From an uncultured Odoribacter sp. (GTDB taxonomy: Bacteria > Bacteroidota > Bacteroidia > Bacteroidales > Marinifilaceae): a stretch of DNA of 64,000 nucleotides. The DNA is taken from positions 1 to 64,000 of the forward strand of contig CAJTSF010000002.1 in the NCBI GenBank assembly GCA_910578985.1, given 5' to 3'. The stretch's first letter is position 1. The number at the start of each line of letters is the position of its first letter. The position numbers and the translations under genes are program-made. The notes beneath the pieces were generated by a model. It did no database searches. It had not been told where the DNA came from and worked only from the letters and a program-made list of their open reading frames with translations. Of this stretch, positions 17,665-27,156 are shown one piece after another.

Positions 17665-18147
17665 CTTAAACTTGACGTCCTCCATGGTGAAATCCGCTTG
17701 GGCGAGGTCTTCGCGGAAAGCTTCGGCGTAGCCGGTAGCGGTTTCGTGGACACGGACGGAGTGGAGACGGACGTTGGTTTCGCCGTTCACGGGAGGCATT
17801 TCGCGGAGGATGCGGTCGATGGCGTAGAAGAAGAAGAGGGCGAAACCTTCGGAGGAAGGGGAGACGGGGAGTTCCACGACGCGCTGGTTATATCGGTAGA
17901 TGAAGGCTTTGAACTCCTCGTCCTCGCGGTTCCACAACGCGTAGGAATGGTCGAAGCGGTCGATGAGTTCGCGGATGGGTTTGAGGCGGCCGAAGTCCAT
18001 CACCATGCCTCCGTTGTCCAGTTTGTCGGAGGTGATGAAGACTTCCACGATGTACGAATGGCCGTGGATGTTTTCGCGGCAACGGTCTGAGGTACATTTG
18101 CGCACGATGTGCGCTCCTTCAAATTTGAACAGTTTTCTGATAATCAT
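17659..18147 (-). CDS. queD: 6-carboxytetrahydropterin synthase-like protein (QueD/PTPS)
   Basis: A 162-residue member of the 6-pyruvoyl-tetrahydropterin synthase family. The zinc histidines are H13 in FEGAH and H28 and H30 in IHGHSY; C23 lies shortly before them as the likely catalytic cysteine. MVMDFGRLKPI and the FDHSYAL segment are family features. In most bacteria this enzyme makes 6-carboxy-tetrahydropterin for queuosine. No other queuosine genes are in the window, so a pterin role is an alternative. Its start overlaps the stop of the phosphate transporter gene (ATGA), so the two are translated together, and its end overlaps btuB by 6 nt in the opposite direction. Confidence 0.8.
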   Translation of the reverse strand: MIIRKLFKFEGAHIVRKCTSDRCRENIHGHSYIVEVFITSDKLDNGGMVMDFGRLKPIRELIDRFDHSYALWNREDEEFKAFIYRYNQRVVELPVSPSSEGFALFFFYAIDRILREMPPVNGETNVRLHSVRVHETATGYAEAFREDLAQADFTMEDVKFKL

Positions 18148-20432
18148 GGTTGTTGTGCTTTTGTCGGTTTGTCGTATGCGGGGTGTGTTCCGTTGTCTGT
18201 GAGGTGGGCATAGGCACGGAGGTATTTCCGTATGCTCGATACGATTTCTTGAGTCTCCTGGAGGGTGTTCAGATAGACATAAAGCACGGTCATGGAGGAG
18301 GAATCGCCTTCGTAGAGGTGATCATGCAGGCTGTGGGAGGTGGCGGAGAGGGTGTCTTTCAGATCGTCGCAGCGGCGTCGCAAGGTGGGGACAGTATCCG
18401 TAGCGGATGCCTCCATCATTGCCAGCACTTCTCCGAAAAGGTCGGAGACGCGGATGCGGATACCTTCAAAATCGGCGACGTAGCGGGAAGGAAGGGGTAG
18501 GAAGTTGTTACCGACATGTTCTTTATAGATTTCGTTGATGCGACGCAGATTATAGAAGATGGACATGCAATTGTTGTTAATCAGATAGAACCAGGTGCTT
18601 TTTTCGATAGCGGTTTCGCGGTTTACCTTCCGGAGGCAGAGCGTTTCTTTCCGGCGGACATTCTTCAACAGGTCCTTCCGGCGCATGAGGCGAACTTCAG
18701 ACTTTTCGAGGATGCCGATGTCTTCGTGCAGGAAAGCACCGGTGATTTCCCGGTAGCTATTGCTTGCATAAGCGATAAATTCCTGCTGCTGGGTGGCTGT
18801 GTAGCGTTGCAGGAGCGCCCAGGCTTCCTGCTTGTCTTCGGTGGCAAGGATGGTTTGGAAGAGGGTGTCACCAGTTTCTTCCGCCTGTTTGGATTTGAAG
18901 CGGCGGTTGCTATGGAGTATCAGCAGGATGGTGAGCACGGCGAACGCCATCATCGCCCACAACCCGCCGAAGTGCATGACCGTGACTATCAGTCCGGCAC
19001 CGATAAATGCTGCCCCTGCCGTGAGGAACCATCCGCCGATGACGGAGATAACACCGGTGATGCGGAAAACAGCGCTTTCCCGTCCCCATGCCCGGTCAGC
19101 GAGCGAGGTGCCCATCGCGACCATGAAGGTGACGAAGGTGGTGGAGAGGGGGAGTTTCATGGAAGTTCCCAAGGCAATAAGGGCGCCTGCCAAAACCAGA
19201 TTGACGGAACCACGAACGAGGTCGAATGCCGCGCCGCGCTCCAGAACGGACTCTTCTACGTCAAACCGGCGGTTGAACCACCGACGCATACGCAGTGGTG
19301 TCACGCGACGTACCCAAGCAAAGAATTGCAGCGCCCAGCGGACTGTCCGGCGGGCGATGCGCGAGGAACCGAACATCTCTTCGCCGCTCTGCTGGGAGCC
19401 TAAGCCGATTTCAGTCTTGGCAACATTTTGCGCTTTTTTCGAAGTGGTCAGTGCAATGACCATGATGATGCCCGCACCAATCAAGAAATAGAGCGGGGTG
19501 TCGGCGGGACCGTTCAGGGAGTCCATCAGAAAGCCGTGGGCGTCGCCTCCTCCATTGACAGTGTAATCCCGATAGGAGGCAAGACCTGAAAGCGGCACCC
19601 CGATGAAATTGACTAGGTCGTTGCCCGCAAACGCCATGGCGAGGGCGAATGTACCCATGAGGACAATGACTTTCAGTACATTGACACGTAGTATGTGAAG
19701 AAGTTGCATCACCAAGGTAAACCCCGCAAAGCAGATGCCGATGATGAGCAACGTATGGCCCTTGATCCATGCTTTGACTTCTGAGGTCATGAAGGTGAGG
19801 TCCTTGGCCCCCTTAATCAGCAGGAAATAGATGATGGCTGTGGCGCACAATCCACCGAAGATGCCGATTTTCCATTTCAGCCGGTTCTTGTAGTTGAAAG
19901 AAAAGAGTATGCGGGTGATAAACTGCACGAGGGTGCCGAAGAAAAAGGCGATGGCAACGGAGAGAAATATACCGAAAATGACGGAGAGTGCCTTTTCCGT
20001 ATTCAAGAGATCATTTAATCCAAGGTCGGTGGCATCGGTTGCCATTTTTATCAATGAAACGACAAAGGTGGCACCGAGGAGTTCAAAGACCATGGAGACG
20101 GTGGTGGACGTAGGCATCCCTAAGGAGTTAAACATATCCAGAAGAATAATGTCGGTGACCATGACCGCCATAAAAATGCAGATGATGTCGTAGAAAGAAA
20201 AATGTTCCGGCCGAAAGATGCCGTGCCGGGCAATGTCCATCATGCCGTTACTCATGGCAGCGCCAATGAATACGCCGATGGCGGCAACCAGAAGGATACG
20301 TTTGAAAGAAGCGGCTTTGGAACCGATGGCGGAATTAAGAAAGTTCACGGCATCGTTGCTCACACCCACAGACAGGTCGAAAATAGCCAACAGGAAAAGA
20401 AAAATCACTACACACAAAAATAGAATGTCCAT
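18144..20432 (-). CDS. Pit-family inorganic phosphate transporter with C-terminal helical domain
   Basis: A 762-residue inner-membrane phosphate:cation symporter of the PiT family. The two inverted signature motifs are visible as GVSNDAVNFLNSAIG (residues 23-37) and AGNDLVNFIGVPLSG (about 270), and there are roughly ten to twelve membrane segments up to about residue 520. The last 200 or so residues are a soluble helical region with charged heptads, resembling PhoU-like domains that occur fused to Bacteroidota Pit proteins. It shares an ATGA overlap with the queD-like gene. The gene is divergent from the biotin operon with 97 bp between. Confidence 0.85.
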   Translation of the reverse strand: MDILFLCVVIFLFLLAIFDLSVGVSNDAVNFLNSAIGSKAASFKRILLVAAIGVFIGAAMSNGMMDIARHGIFRPEHFSFYDIICIFMAVMVTDIILLDMFNSLGMPTSTTVSMVFELLGATFVVSLIKMATDATDLGLNDLLNTEKALSVIFGIFLSVAIAFFFGTLVQFITRILFSFNYKNRLKWKIGIFGGLCATAIIYFLLIKGAKDLTFMTSEVKAWIKGHTLLIIGICFAGFTLVMQLLHILRVNVLKVIVLMGTFALAMAFAGNDLVNFIGVPLSGLASYRDYTVNGGGDAHGFLMDSLNGPADTPLYFLIGAGIIMVIALTTSKKAQNVAKTEIGLGSQQSGEEMFGSSRIARRTVRWALQFFAWVRRVTPLRMRRWFNRRFDVEESVLERGAAFDLVRGSVNLVLAGALIALGTSMKLPLSTTFVTFMVAMGTSLADRAWGRESAVFRITGVISVIGGWFLTAGAAFIGAGLIVTVMHFGGLWAMMAFAVLTILLILHSNRRFKSKQAEETGDTLFQTILATEDKQEAWALLQRYTATQQQEFIAYASNSYREITGAFLHEDIGILEKSEVRLMRRKDLLKNVRRKETLCLRKVNRETAIEKSTWFYLINNNCMSIFYNLRRINEIYKEHVGNNFLPLPSRYVADFEGIRIRVSDLFGEVLAMMEASATDTVPTLRRRCDDLKDTLSATSHSLHDHLYEGDSSSMTVLYVYLNTLQETQEIVSSIRKYLRAYAHLTDNGTHPAYDKPTKAQQP

Positions 20433-20450
20433 ATGTTATTCAAGTTATTG

Positions 20451-20465
20451 TTTTACCGCGTAAAA
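20451..20465. promoter_or_regulatory. Palindrome between pit and bioB
   Basis: TTTTAC and GTAAAA flank a CGC centre, giving a perfect 6-bp-arm palindrome in the divergent promoter region. It could be an operator for either direction. It is not a clear match to the known BirA or BioR sites, so no regulator is assigned. Confidence 0.35.
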
Positions 20466-20529
20466 TTATAATAAATAATAGAGATAGCGGTTTTTTTATG
20501 GAATATTTTCGTACTTTAGCGGGCACAAA

Positions 20530-21492
20530 ATGAGTTTCATGATAGAAAGTCTAAAACAACATATTTTATCCGGTGGGCAAATCACCCGCGAAGAGGCGAT
20601 TCGGCTTGCCGGGACGGGGAACAGGCAGGCTCTTTATGTTGCTGCGGGGGAGATCCGAGAGAGAATGGCAGGCGGACGGTTTGACACTTGTTCCATCATC
20701 AATGCCCGTTCGGGGAAATGTTCGGAAAATTGCCGGTGGTGTGCCCAGTCGGCGGCTTACCATACGGGAGTGGATACGTATGAACTGGTGGACGAAGAGA
20801 CTTGCCTGCAGGCGGCCATGTTGAACGCCCGGTACGGGGTGGACAAATTTTCGTTTGTGACGAGCGGACGCACCTTGTCCGACCGGAATATCGACCGCAT
20901 CTGCGGTTACGCCCGATTCATCAAGCGGCAATCGGGGCTTCACCTCTGCGCCTCCATGGGTTTGCTGCGCAAAGAGCAATTGAAGAAATTGCTTGATGCC
21001 GGTATAACACGCTACCATTGTAATTTAGAGACCTCTCCCCGGTATTTCCCTCAATTGTGCACCACACATACCATCGAGGAGAAAATCACGACTATCCGCG
21101 CGGCGCAAGAAATCGGGATGGAGGTCTGTTCCGGAGGCATTATCGGGATGGGAGAAAGCATGGAGGACCGTATCGACCTGGCATTTACGCTCCGGGAGTT
21201 AAGCGTCCGTTCCATTCCCATCAACATACTGAACCCGATTCCAGGCACGCCGCTGGAGCATGCAGAGCCCCTGTCCGACGAGGAGGTGCTGACTACCATA
21301 GCCCTGTTCCGCTTTATCCATCCTTCGGCATACCTGCGTTTTGCCGGCGGGCGCAAGTTGATAGCCCACATCGAAACGGAGGCAATCCGTGCGGGTATCA
21401 ATTCCGCCATCGTGGGCGACCTGCTGACCACCATTGGCTCAAAGGTGTCGGAAGATATGGAAAAGGTCAGAGGATTAGGTTTTACCTTATAA
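20530..21492 (+). CDS. bioB: Biotin synthase
   Basis: A 320-residue radical SAM enzyme that inserts sulfur into dethiobiotin, the last step of biotin synthesis. The radical SAM cluster motif is C64, C68 and C71 in KCSENCRWCAQS. NARYGVDKFSFVTSGR, YHCNLETSPRYF and LNPIPGTPLE are typical of BioB; together they place the substrate and the auxiliary iron-sulfur cluster region. It opens a five-gene operon (bioB-bioA-bioF-bioG-bioC). A weak -7-like box TACTTTAG at 20512 is one mismatch from consensus. An alternative ATG nine bases later is possible. Confidence 0.93.
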   Translation: MSFMIESLKQHILSGGQITREEAIRLAGTGNRQALYVAAGEIRERMAGGRFDTCSIINARSGKCSENCRWCAQSAAYHTGVDTYELVDEETCLQAAMLNARYGVDKFSFVTSGRTLSDRNIDRICGYARFIKRQSGLHLCASMGLLRKEQLKKLLDAGITRYHCNLETSPRYFPQLCTTHTIEEKITTIRAAQEIGMEVCSGGIIGMGESMEDRIDLAFTLRELSVRSIPINILNPIPGTPLEHAEPLSDEEVLTTIALFRFIHPSAYLRFAGGRKLIAHIETEAIRAGINSAIVGDLLTTIGSKVSEDMEKVRGLGFTL

Positions 21493-21505
21493 ATACCATC
21501 AGGAT

Positions 21506-22789
21506 ATGACGACAGAAGAATTGCTGCAATACGACCGCGAACACATTTGGCACCCTTATACTTCAACCATTGACCCGTTACCGGTGTATCCGGTGAAGGG
21601 AGCGGAAGGGGTGTATATCGAACTGGAGGACGGGCGGCGGCTTATCGACGGGATGTCTTCCTGGTGGTGTCAGATTCACGGCTATAACCATCCGGTGCTC
21701 AACGAAGCGTTGCATCAGCAGGCGGAAGCCATGTCGCATGTGATGTTCGGGGGCTTTACGCATCGTCCTGCTGTGGAGTTGGCGCATAAGATACTCTCTA
21801 TTGCTCCGGAAGGAATGGAGAAGATATTTTTCAGCGATTCCGGTTCCGTTTCCGTGGAGGTTGCCATGAAAATGGCTCTCCAATACTGGTATGCTGCCGG
21901 AAAGCCCGAAAAGAAGCACTTCCTCACCATTACAAAAGGGTACCACGGGGACACTTGGAATGCAATGTCGGTGTGCGATCCCGTGACGGGGATGCACGGC
22001 ATATTTCACGGTAATCTGCCCGTTCAGTATTTTATCCCGCGTCCCGACTGCCGTTTTGCCGAGCCTTGTCGGGAAGAGGATATCCGTCCGCTGAAAGCGT
22101 GCATCGAAGAACACCATGCGGACATTGCCGCCGTTATCCTGGAGCCTATAGTGCAAGGGGCAGGAGGGATGTGGTTCTATTCCGCAGACTATCTCCGTGA
22201 GGTTCATCGTCTGTGCAATCAATTTCATATTCTTTTAGTTTGCGACGAGATTGCCACCGGATTCGGACGCACGGGAAAGCTTTGGGCGGTGCATCATGCC
22301 GGCATATCGCCCGACATCATGTGCATCGGGAAAGCGATTACGGGAGGTTATATGAGTTTTGCCGCCACTATGGCGACCAACAAGGTTGCCACGACCATAT
22401 CCGCGCACGAACCGGGGGTATTCATGCACGGTCCCACGTTTATGGGTAATCCGCTGGCATGTGCTGTAGCTTGCGCTTCCGTGGATCTACTGCAAACCTA
22501 CGACCTTCCCCGCATGATCGGCGACATCGAAGCCCAATTGAAGCAGGAACTGACGCCGGCAGCAGAGTTCCCGAGTGTTGCGGATGTGCGTGTGCTCGGG
22601 GCAATCGGTGTACTGGAGATGAAACACCCTGTGGATATGGCAAGATTGCAAGCGCTTTTCGTCCAAGAAGGAATATGGGTACGGCCTTTCGGCAGGCTGG
22701 TATATATCATGCCACCTTTCATTATTCGTTCCGAGGAGCTTAGCCGATTGACCGGCGCTCTGTTGAAAATTGTAAAAAGCATATCATGA
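21506..22789 (+). CDS. bioA: Adenosylmethionine-8-amino-7-oxononanoate aminotransferase
   Basis: A 427-residue class III PLP aminotransferase that converts KAPA to DAPA using S-adenosylmethionine as amino donor. The PLP lysine is K276 in MCIGKAITGGY, and D247 in CDEIATGFGRTGKLW binds the pyridine nitrogen. The N-terminal HIWHPYTS and DGMSSWWCQIHGYNHP are BioA-specific. It follows bioB by 13 nt and overlaps bioF by 4 nt (ATGA), which shows tight translational coupling. Confidence 0.93.
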   Translation: MTTEELLQYDREHIWHPYTSTIDPLPVYPVKGAEGVYIELEDGRRLIDGMSSWWCQIHGYNHPVLNEALHQQAEAMSHVMFGGFTHRPAVELAHKILSIAPEGMEKIFFSDSGSVSVEVAMKMALQYWYAAGKPEKKHFLTITKGYHGDTWNAMSVCDPVTGMHGIFHGNLPVQYFIPRPDCRFAEPCREEDIRPLKACIEEHHADIAAVILEPIVQGAGGMWFYSADYLREVHRLCNQFHILLVCDEIATGFGRTGKLWAVHHAGISPDIMCIGKAITGGYMSFAATMATNKVATTISAHEPGVFMHGPTFMGNPLACAVACASVDLLQTYDLPRMIGDIEAQLKQELTPAAEFPSVADVRVLGAIGVLEMKHPVDMARLQALFVQEGIWVRPFGRLVYIMPPFIIRSEELSRLTGALLKIVKSIS

Positions 22790-23943
22790 ATAAAGAGAGA
22801 TATATCAAGAAGTTGGAAACCATTCGGGAAGCGGGAAACTACCGGACCTTGCGTGCCATCGAACACAACGGGTTCCTGATTCATGCCGACGGAAAGGAGA
22901 TGCTGAACCTCTCGTCCAACGATTATCTGGGACTCTCTACGAATCCGAAACTGCTGGATGAGTTCCGTATGGAAACGGACGTGCTTTCCTTGCCTTACAG
23001 TGCGGCCTCTTCACGCTTACTCTCTGGTAATCATCCCTATTACGGGCTGTTGGAAAAAGATCTTGTCGAGCTGTATGAGAAGCCTGCCGCGCTGGTCTTC
23101 AATTCCGGATACCATGCCAATATCGGTATATTGCCTGCCTTGACTACTAAGCGGGATTTGATTATCGCCGACAAGCTCGTTCATGCAAGCATTATTGACG
23201 GCATCCGCCTCAGCGAGGCGCAGATGCTCCGTTACCGCCACCTGGATTACGAGCACTTGCATTCCCTGCTGGTGGCACATCGGGAAGAATACGATAATGT
23301 ATTTATCGTTACGGAATCCGTTTTCAGTATGGATGGCGATACAGCAGACCTCCAGCAGTTGTGTGAAATCAAGAAAGAGTTCGATGCGTTCCTGTATGTG
23401 GACGAAGCGCATGCGGTCGGAGTGCGGGGGACTAACGGACTGGGATGCTGCGAGGAACAGGCATGCGTGGAGGATATCGACTTTATCGTCGGGACTTTCG
23501 GAAAAGCGCTGGCTTCCCAAGGAGCATTTGTGATTTGTGAGCAGTTGTTCCGCGATTACTTGATTAATACCCAGCGCAGTTTGATATTTACGACAGCTTT
23601 GCCACCGGTAAACGTGGCATGGACGCGCTTTGTGCTCAACCGGCTGCCTGATTTTTATGATTTGCGCATTCATCTGTCCCAGATTTCCGAACAATTGCGT
23701 GGTTTACTTTTTAAAAAAGGATTCGAGACGCGAGGAGATTCCCATATCGTCCCTATGCTGTGCGGTTCCAATGAGGATAGTCTGGAAATGGCGAACCTGT
23801 TCCAAGAGAACGGTTTCTTTGCCCTGCCTGTGCGCTATCCGACTGTTCCCAAGAATGAGGCGCGTATCCGTTTTTCCTTGAATGCATCTATTCCGGATGA
23901 AGATTACCAATGTTTGTTTGAATTAATACAGTGTTTGGAGTAG
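22786..23943 (+). CDS. bioF: 8-amino-7-oxononanoate synthase
   Basis: A 385-residue alpha-oxoamine synthase that condenses pimeloyl-ACP or pimeloyl-CoA with L-alanine to form KAPA. The PLP lysine is K240 in VGTFGKALASQG. LSSNDYLGLSTNP (42-54), the GNHPYYGLLEKDL segment and YVDEAHAVGVRG (204-215) are the family's signature blocks. It overlaps bioA by the ATGA junction and precedes bioG by 4 nt. Related enzymes such as serine palmitoyltransferase and KBL share the fold, but the operon settles the call. Confidence 0.92.
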   Translation: MNKERYIKKLETIREAGNYRTLRAIEHNGFLIHADGKEMLNLSSNDYLGLSTNPKLLDEFRMETDVLSLPYSAASSRLLSGNHPYYGLLEKDLVELYEKPAALVFNSGYHANIGILPALTTKRDLIIADKLVHASIIDGIRLSEAQMLRYRHLDYEHLHSLLVAHREEYDNVFIVTESVFSMDGDTADLQQLCEIKKEFDAFLYVDEAHAVGVRGTNGLGCCEEQACVEDIDFIVGTFGKALASQGAFVICEQLFRDYLINTQRSLIFTTALPPVNVAWTRFVLNRLPDFYDLRIHLSQISEQLRGLLFKKGFETRGDSHIVPMLCGSNEDSLEMANLFQENGFFALPVRYPTVPKNEARIRFSLNASIPDEDYQCLFELIQCLE

Positions 23944-23947
23944 AACC

Positions 23948-24604
23948 ATGCGAATAGAATGGGTTTGTAAGAAAGGTACCCCTGGGATTACTGTTTTTTT
24001 CAACGGATGGGGGATGGATGTGCATGCTGTTCGTCATTTGGAACCGGAAGAAGACCTTTTGGTGCTTTCCGATTACCGCCAGCCGGATACGGTAGGCCTG
24101 CCCTCGTTAGTAACGTATGACCGCATCCGCGTGGTGGCGTGGTCCATGGGAGTGTGGGCTGCAGCACGGATGCTGCCGGAGTGGGGGATACATCCTGCCT
24201 GTACCGTTGCTATTAACGGTACAGCCTGTCCGATACATGACGCTTGGGGAATCCCTTCCAGGATTTATGCCCTTACGGAACGGGGCATGAACATCGCCGG
24301 ACGGGAGAAATTTATCCGTCGCATGTTTGCCAACGAAGAGGAAATCCATCGTTTTTTGGAGCATCCTATCGTCCGTCCAATAGAAGAAGTATGCGAAGAG
24401 CTCACTCTGATTCGTGAGCAAAGCACTGCTCGACTCAAGGCATTCCCGTGGAATAAAGTATATGTCTCGTCGGGAGACCTTATATTTCCCGCAACCAACC
24501 AGCAGGCTTATTGGAATGCCCAAGGGATAATCCCGATTTCGTTAGGGGGAGGACATTATCCGTTTTACCGATTCTCTGCCTGGGAAGAAATTTTGCAGCT
24601 ATGA
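23948..24604 (+). CDS. bioG: Pimeloyl-ACP methyl ester esterase BioG (DUF452)
   Basis: A 218-residue alpha/beta hydrolase of the DUF452/BioG type. BioG removes the methyl ester from pimeloyl-ACP and so ends the disguised fatty acid synthesis route to the biotin precursor. The nucleophile is S66 in VAWSMGVW, with SSGDLIFPAT and GGGHYPFYRF near the C-terminus supplying the probable aspartate and histidine. It is placed between bioF and bioC, and its stop overlaps the bioC start (ATGA). BioG is one of several unrelated-looking esterases that replace BioH. Confidence 0.9.
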   Translation: MRIEWVCKKGTPGITVFFNGWGMDVHAVRHLEPEEDLLVLSDYRQPDTVGLPSLVTYDRIRVVAWSMGVWAAARMLPEWGIHPACTVAINGTACPIHDAWGIPSRIYALTERGMNIAGREKFIRRMFANEEEIHRFLEHPIVRPIEEVCEELTLIREQSTARLKAFPWNKVYVSSGDLIFPATNQQAYWNAQGIIPISLGGGHYPFYRFSAWEEILQL

Positions 24605-25365
24605 ATATCGATAAGGAGAATATAGCGCGACATTTCCGCCGTAGTTACCTGACTTACGAGACGCATGCGCTCGCGCAAAAACATATCAACGTGCGCCTCG
24701 GTGCATTGCTGGATGCTTATTGTCCGACGATGCCAACCCCGATATTGGAGGTAGGATGCGGAACGGGATTAATGACTGCCCAGTTAGTTGCTCGTTATAC
24801 TCCATTGGTTTTGTGGATCAACGACCTTGTCAATACTTCGTGCACGGATGTGGCAACCCGTTATCTCGTGCCATTCAACCACTGTTTGCCGGGAGATATC
24901 GAGACGATCGAATTGCCACAGGAATTTCATCTGATAGTTTCTGCTTCCACTTTTCAATGGTTGGCACGCCCTGCCGAGACGTTTGCCTCTCTTGCGCGAC
25001 ATTTGCATCCGGAAGGGTGGCTTGTATTCAGCACCTTCGGAGAAGATAATTGCAAAGAGGTGAAAAAAGTTACGGGGAAAGGGTTGGTATATCATACAAC
25101 TGAAGAGACGAAGGCTCTTTTGACTCCTCATTTCGATATTGTTCATGCGGAAGAAGAGCATTATGTACTGTCTTTCGATACGCCGATGGAGGTGCTGCGT
25201 CATCTGAAATTAACAGGAGTAAATGCTGTTTCGGTTTCGGAATCCTGGACACGTTCCTGTTTGTCGGATTTCACGGAGAAATATGCCCTCTATTTTGCAG
25301 ACAACGGAACCTGTCCGCTGACCTATCATCCGCAATATTTCGTATGCCGGCTTCGGAAAACATAA
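24601..25365 (+). CDS. bioC: Malonyl-ACP O-methyltransferase
   Basis: A 254-residue SAM-dependent methyltransferase that methylates the free carboxyl of malonyl-ACP, starting pimeloyl synthesis. The SAM loop is ILEVGCGTGLMTAQL (from about residue 48), and FHLIVSASTFQWL is the characteristic BioC segment. The ATG at 24601 overlaps the bioG stop as ATGA, which fixes the start; the longer frame runs back into bioG and is unlikely. The operon ends here at a perfect hairpin, and no bioD follows. Confidence 0.9.
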   Translation: MNIDKENIARHFRRSYLTYETHALAQKHINVRLGALLDAYCPTMPTPILEVGCGTGLMTAQLVARYTPLVLWINDLVNTSCTDVATRYLVPFNHCLPGDIETIELPQEFHLIVSASTFQWLARPAETFASLARHLHPEGWLVFSTFGEDNCKEVKKVTGKGLVYHTTEETKALLTPHFDIVHAEEEHYVLSFDTPMEVLRHLKLTGVNAVSVSESWTRSCLSDFTEKYALYFADNGTCPLTYHPQYFVCRLRKT

Positions 25366-25397
25366 CAAAGGGATTGACATCAGTCAATCCCTTTGTT
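25364..25397. terminator. Bidirectional terminator between bioC and ftcD
   Basis: AACAAAGGGATTGAC and GTCAATCCCTTTGTT form a perfect 15-bp stem around a 4-nt loop. It begins inside the bioC stop codon and lies 23 nt before the ftcD stop on the other strand. No long T run follows, but the A/T-rich ends of the stem can serve both directions. Confidence 0.7.
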
Positions 25398-25420
25398 AAT
25401 TTACCCTATCGGGTAGGCTA

Positions 25421-27124
25421 TTATCCTATTTTAGTATGGACAATTTCCAGAATTTCCGCTTCAAGCTGGTTGGCTTTTTCCACTATTTCTTCACCCTGGC
25501 GGATGATATCGGCAGCAAAAGCTTTGTCTTCCAATCCGGCAGCATTGATTTTCACATTGAGGAATGCACCGATGACTCCGGCACGGGCAGCTAAAGCACC
25601 TACCCCTGCATCGGTTACGGAATTCGGATTTCCTGTTTCAGCCATGGCTTTGGCTACTGACATACATTCGTAGCAAAGGCGGAGTGTTTTGAAAGGAACT
25701 TCCGTGGCATAACGCGTAGCATCCTGTACCGCTTGCTGGCGGGCAACTTTCTCTTCTTCCGTTTTCTTCGGAAGGCTAAAAGCGTCTATTATCCGATTGA
25801 AAGCATTAGTATCCTCATCAACTAATTTCATTAACTCCGTCTGGTAGGACTTCCCTTTTTCCGCCCAGTCGCTGAATTCTTCCCATCGCTCATCCCATCC
25901 GCGCTTATGCGACGAGAGGTTTGCCACCATGGAACCGAGTGCGGAACCCAATGCTCCCATATAAGCGGAGATAGAACCACCACCGGGAGCGGGGGATTCG
26001 GATGCGGTTTCGTCGGCAAATTCGGTAAGATTCATATCGATAAGGCGTTTCTTTCCTTTTTGCGCTTCATCTTCCAGGATATATTCAATAATCTTTTTGT
26101 GCGGATCGAAAGGATATAGTTCATCCAATCCGAGAGACTTCACGGCAATCTTGATAAGTTCCTTGTCGGAGACTCCTGTAGAGCGCTGTTGCTTGCGCAG
26201 GAAGTAACGACCGGCTTCCAGCATGGCATTCAAAGGCAATACGCCTACCAATTCGGAACCGGTAACGCGAATACCGCGATCGGCGGCTTTCCGGCATACT
26301 TCATCGAATGCTTCGTGCATGGAAGTCACCGAGATATCCGTGAGGTTCATGGAAATCTGGGCAATACCGTATTCTTCGATAAACCAGCCAATAGCTTTTA
26401 CGGACTTTAAAGTACCGGGAATCATAACGGGCTTGCCATTGGCATCGAGAACCTTTTTACCTGTGATGGGATTGCCTTCACGTTTTACACGTCCGCGCTC
26501 ACGAACATCGAAAGCAATCGAGTTTGCCCGACGGGTAGAGGTCGTATTCAGATTGACGTTATAAGCCACCAGGAAATTACGTGCTCCGACTGCCGTAGCG
26601 CCTGTCTTGGCTGTCCATTCATTCAGTTCGCGAGGTCCGAAATCCGGATGCCATGTTTCGCTGGAAAGACGTTCGCCCAAGGCTTCATACTCTCCGGCAC
26701 GGCAAGTTGCCAGGTTTCTACGTTCAGGAGCAAAAGCGGCGTTTTCATAACAGTAAACCGGTATATTGAGTTCTTCACCTATACGTTTGGCAAGTTTGCG
26801 GGCATATTCTACAGTTTCTTCCATCGTAATGCCGGAAACAGGAACAAGAGGGCATACGTCGGTGGCGCCAAAGCGCGGGTGAGCGCCTTTGTGTTTGGTC
26901 ATGTCTATCAATTCAGCTGCTTTTTTGACAGCACGGAAAGCAGCTTCGCAAATAGGTTCGGGTTCTCCGACCATCGTAACCACGGTGCGGTTGGTCGCTT
27001 TACCCGGATCTACGTCAATGACGCTGATGCCTTCTACCGTTTTCATGGCATCGGTGATTTGTTCGATGATATGCATGTCGTTTCCTTCACTGAAATTAGG
27101 CACGCACTCGATGAGTTGTTTCAT
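25421..27124 (-). CDS. ftcD: Bifunctional glutamate formimidoyltransferase / formimidoyl-THF cyclodeaminase
   Basis: A 567-residue fusion for histidine breakdown. Residues 1-about 300 are the formiminotransferase, opening with LIECVPNFSEGND and containing KGAHPRFGATDVCPLVPVSG. The part after about 345 is the cyclodeaminase, with LTEFADETASESPAPGGGSI and SALGSMVANLS. It moves the formimino group from formiminoglutamate to tetrahydrofolate and then releases ammonia to give methenyl-THF. Many bacteria use separate proteins; the fused form resembles the mammalian arrangement and occurs in some Bacteroidales. hutI is 32 bp upstream on the same strand. hutH and hutU are not in the window. Confidence 0.93.
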   Translation of the reverse strand: MKQLIECVPNFSEGNDMHIIEQITDAMKTVEGISVIDVDPGKATNRTVVTMVGEPEPICEAAFRAVKKAAELIDMTKHKGAHPRFGATDVCPLVPVSGITMEETVEYARKLAKRIGEELNIPVYCYENAAFAPERRNLATCRAGEYEALGERLSSETWHPDFGPRELNEWTAKTGATAVGARNFLVAYNVNLNTTSTRRANSIAFDVRERGRVKREGNPITGKKVLDANGKPVMIPGTLKSVKAIGWFIEEYGIAQISMNLTDISVTSMHEAFDEVCRKAADRGIRVTGSELVGVLPLNAMLEAGRYFLRKQQRSTGVSDKELIKIAVKSLGLDELYPFDPHKKIIEYILEDEAQKGKKRLIDMNLTEFADETASESPAPGGGSISAYMGALGSALGSMVANLSSHKRGWDERWEEFSDWAEKGKSYQTELMKLVDEDTNAFNRIIDAFSLPKKTEEEKVARQQAVQDATRYATEVPFKTLRLCYECMSVAKAMAETGNPNSVTDAGVGALAARAGVIGAFLNVKINAAGLEDKAFAADIIRQGEEIVEKANQLEAEILEIVHTKIG

Positions 27125-27156
27125 GACAATATTGTTTTATTAAAGTGATTAAATCA

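Noticed and set aside
18516..19403. Long open frame antisense to the phosphate transporter gene
   Set aside because: The opposite strand encodes a clear Pit protein with both signature motifs; the antisense product is low-complexity and unlike any family.
20451..20465. BirA or BioR operator
   Set aside because: The palindrome TTTTAC-CGC-GTAAAA does not match the published consensus of either, so it is listed only as an unassigned palindrome.
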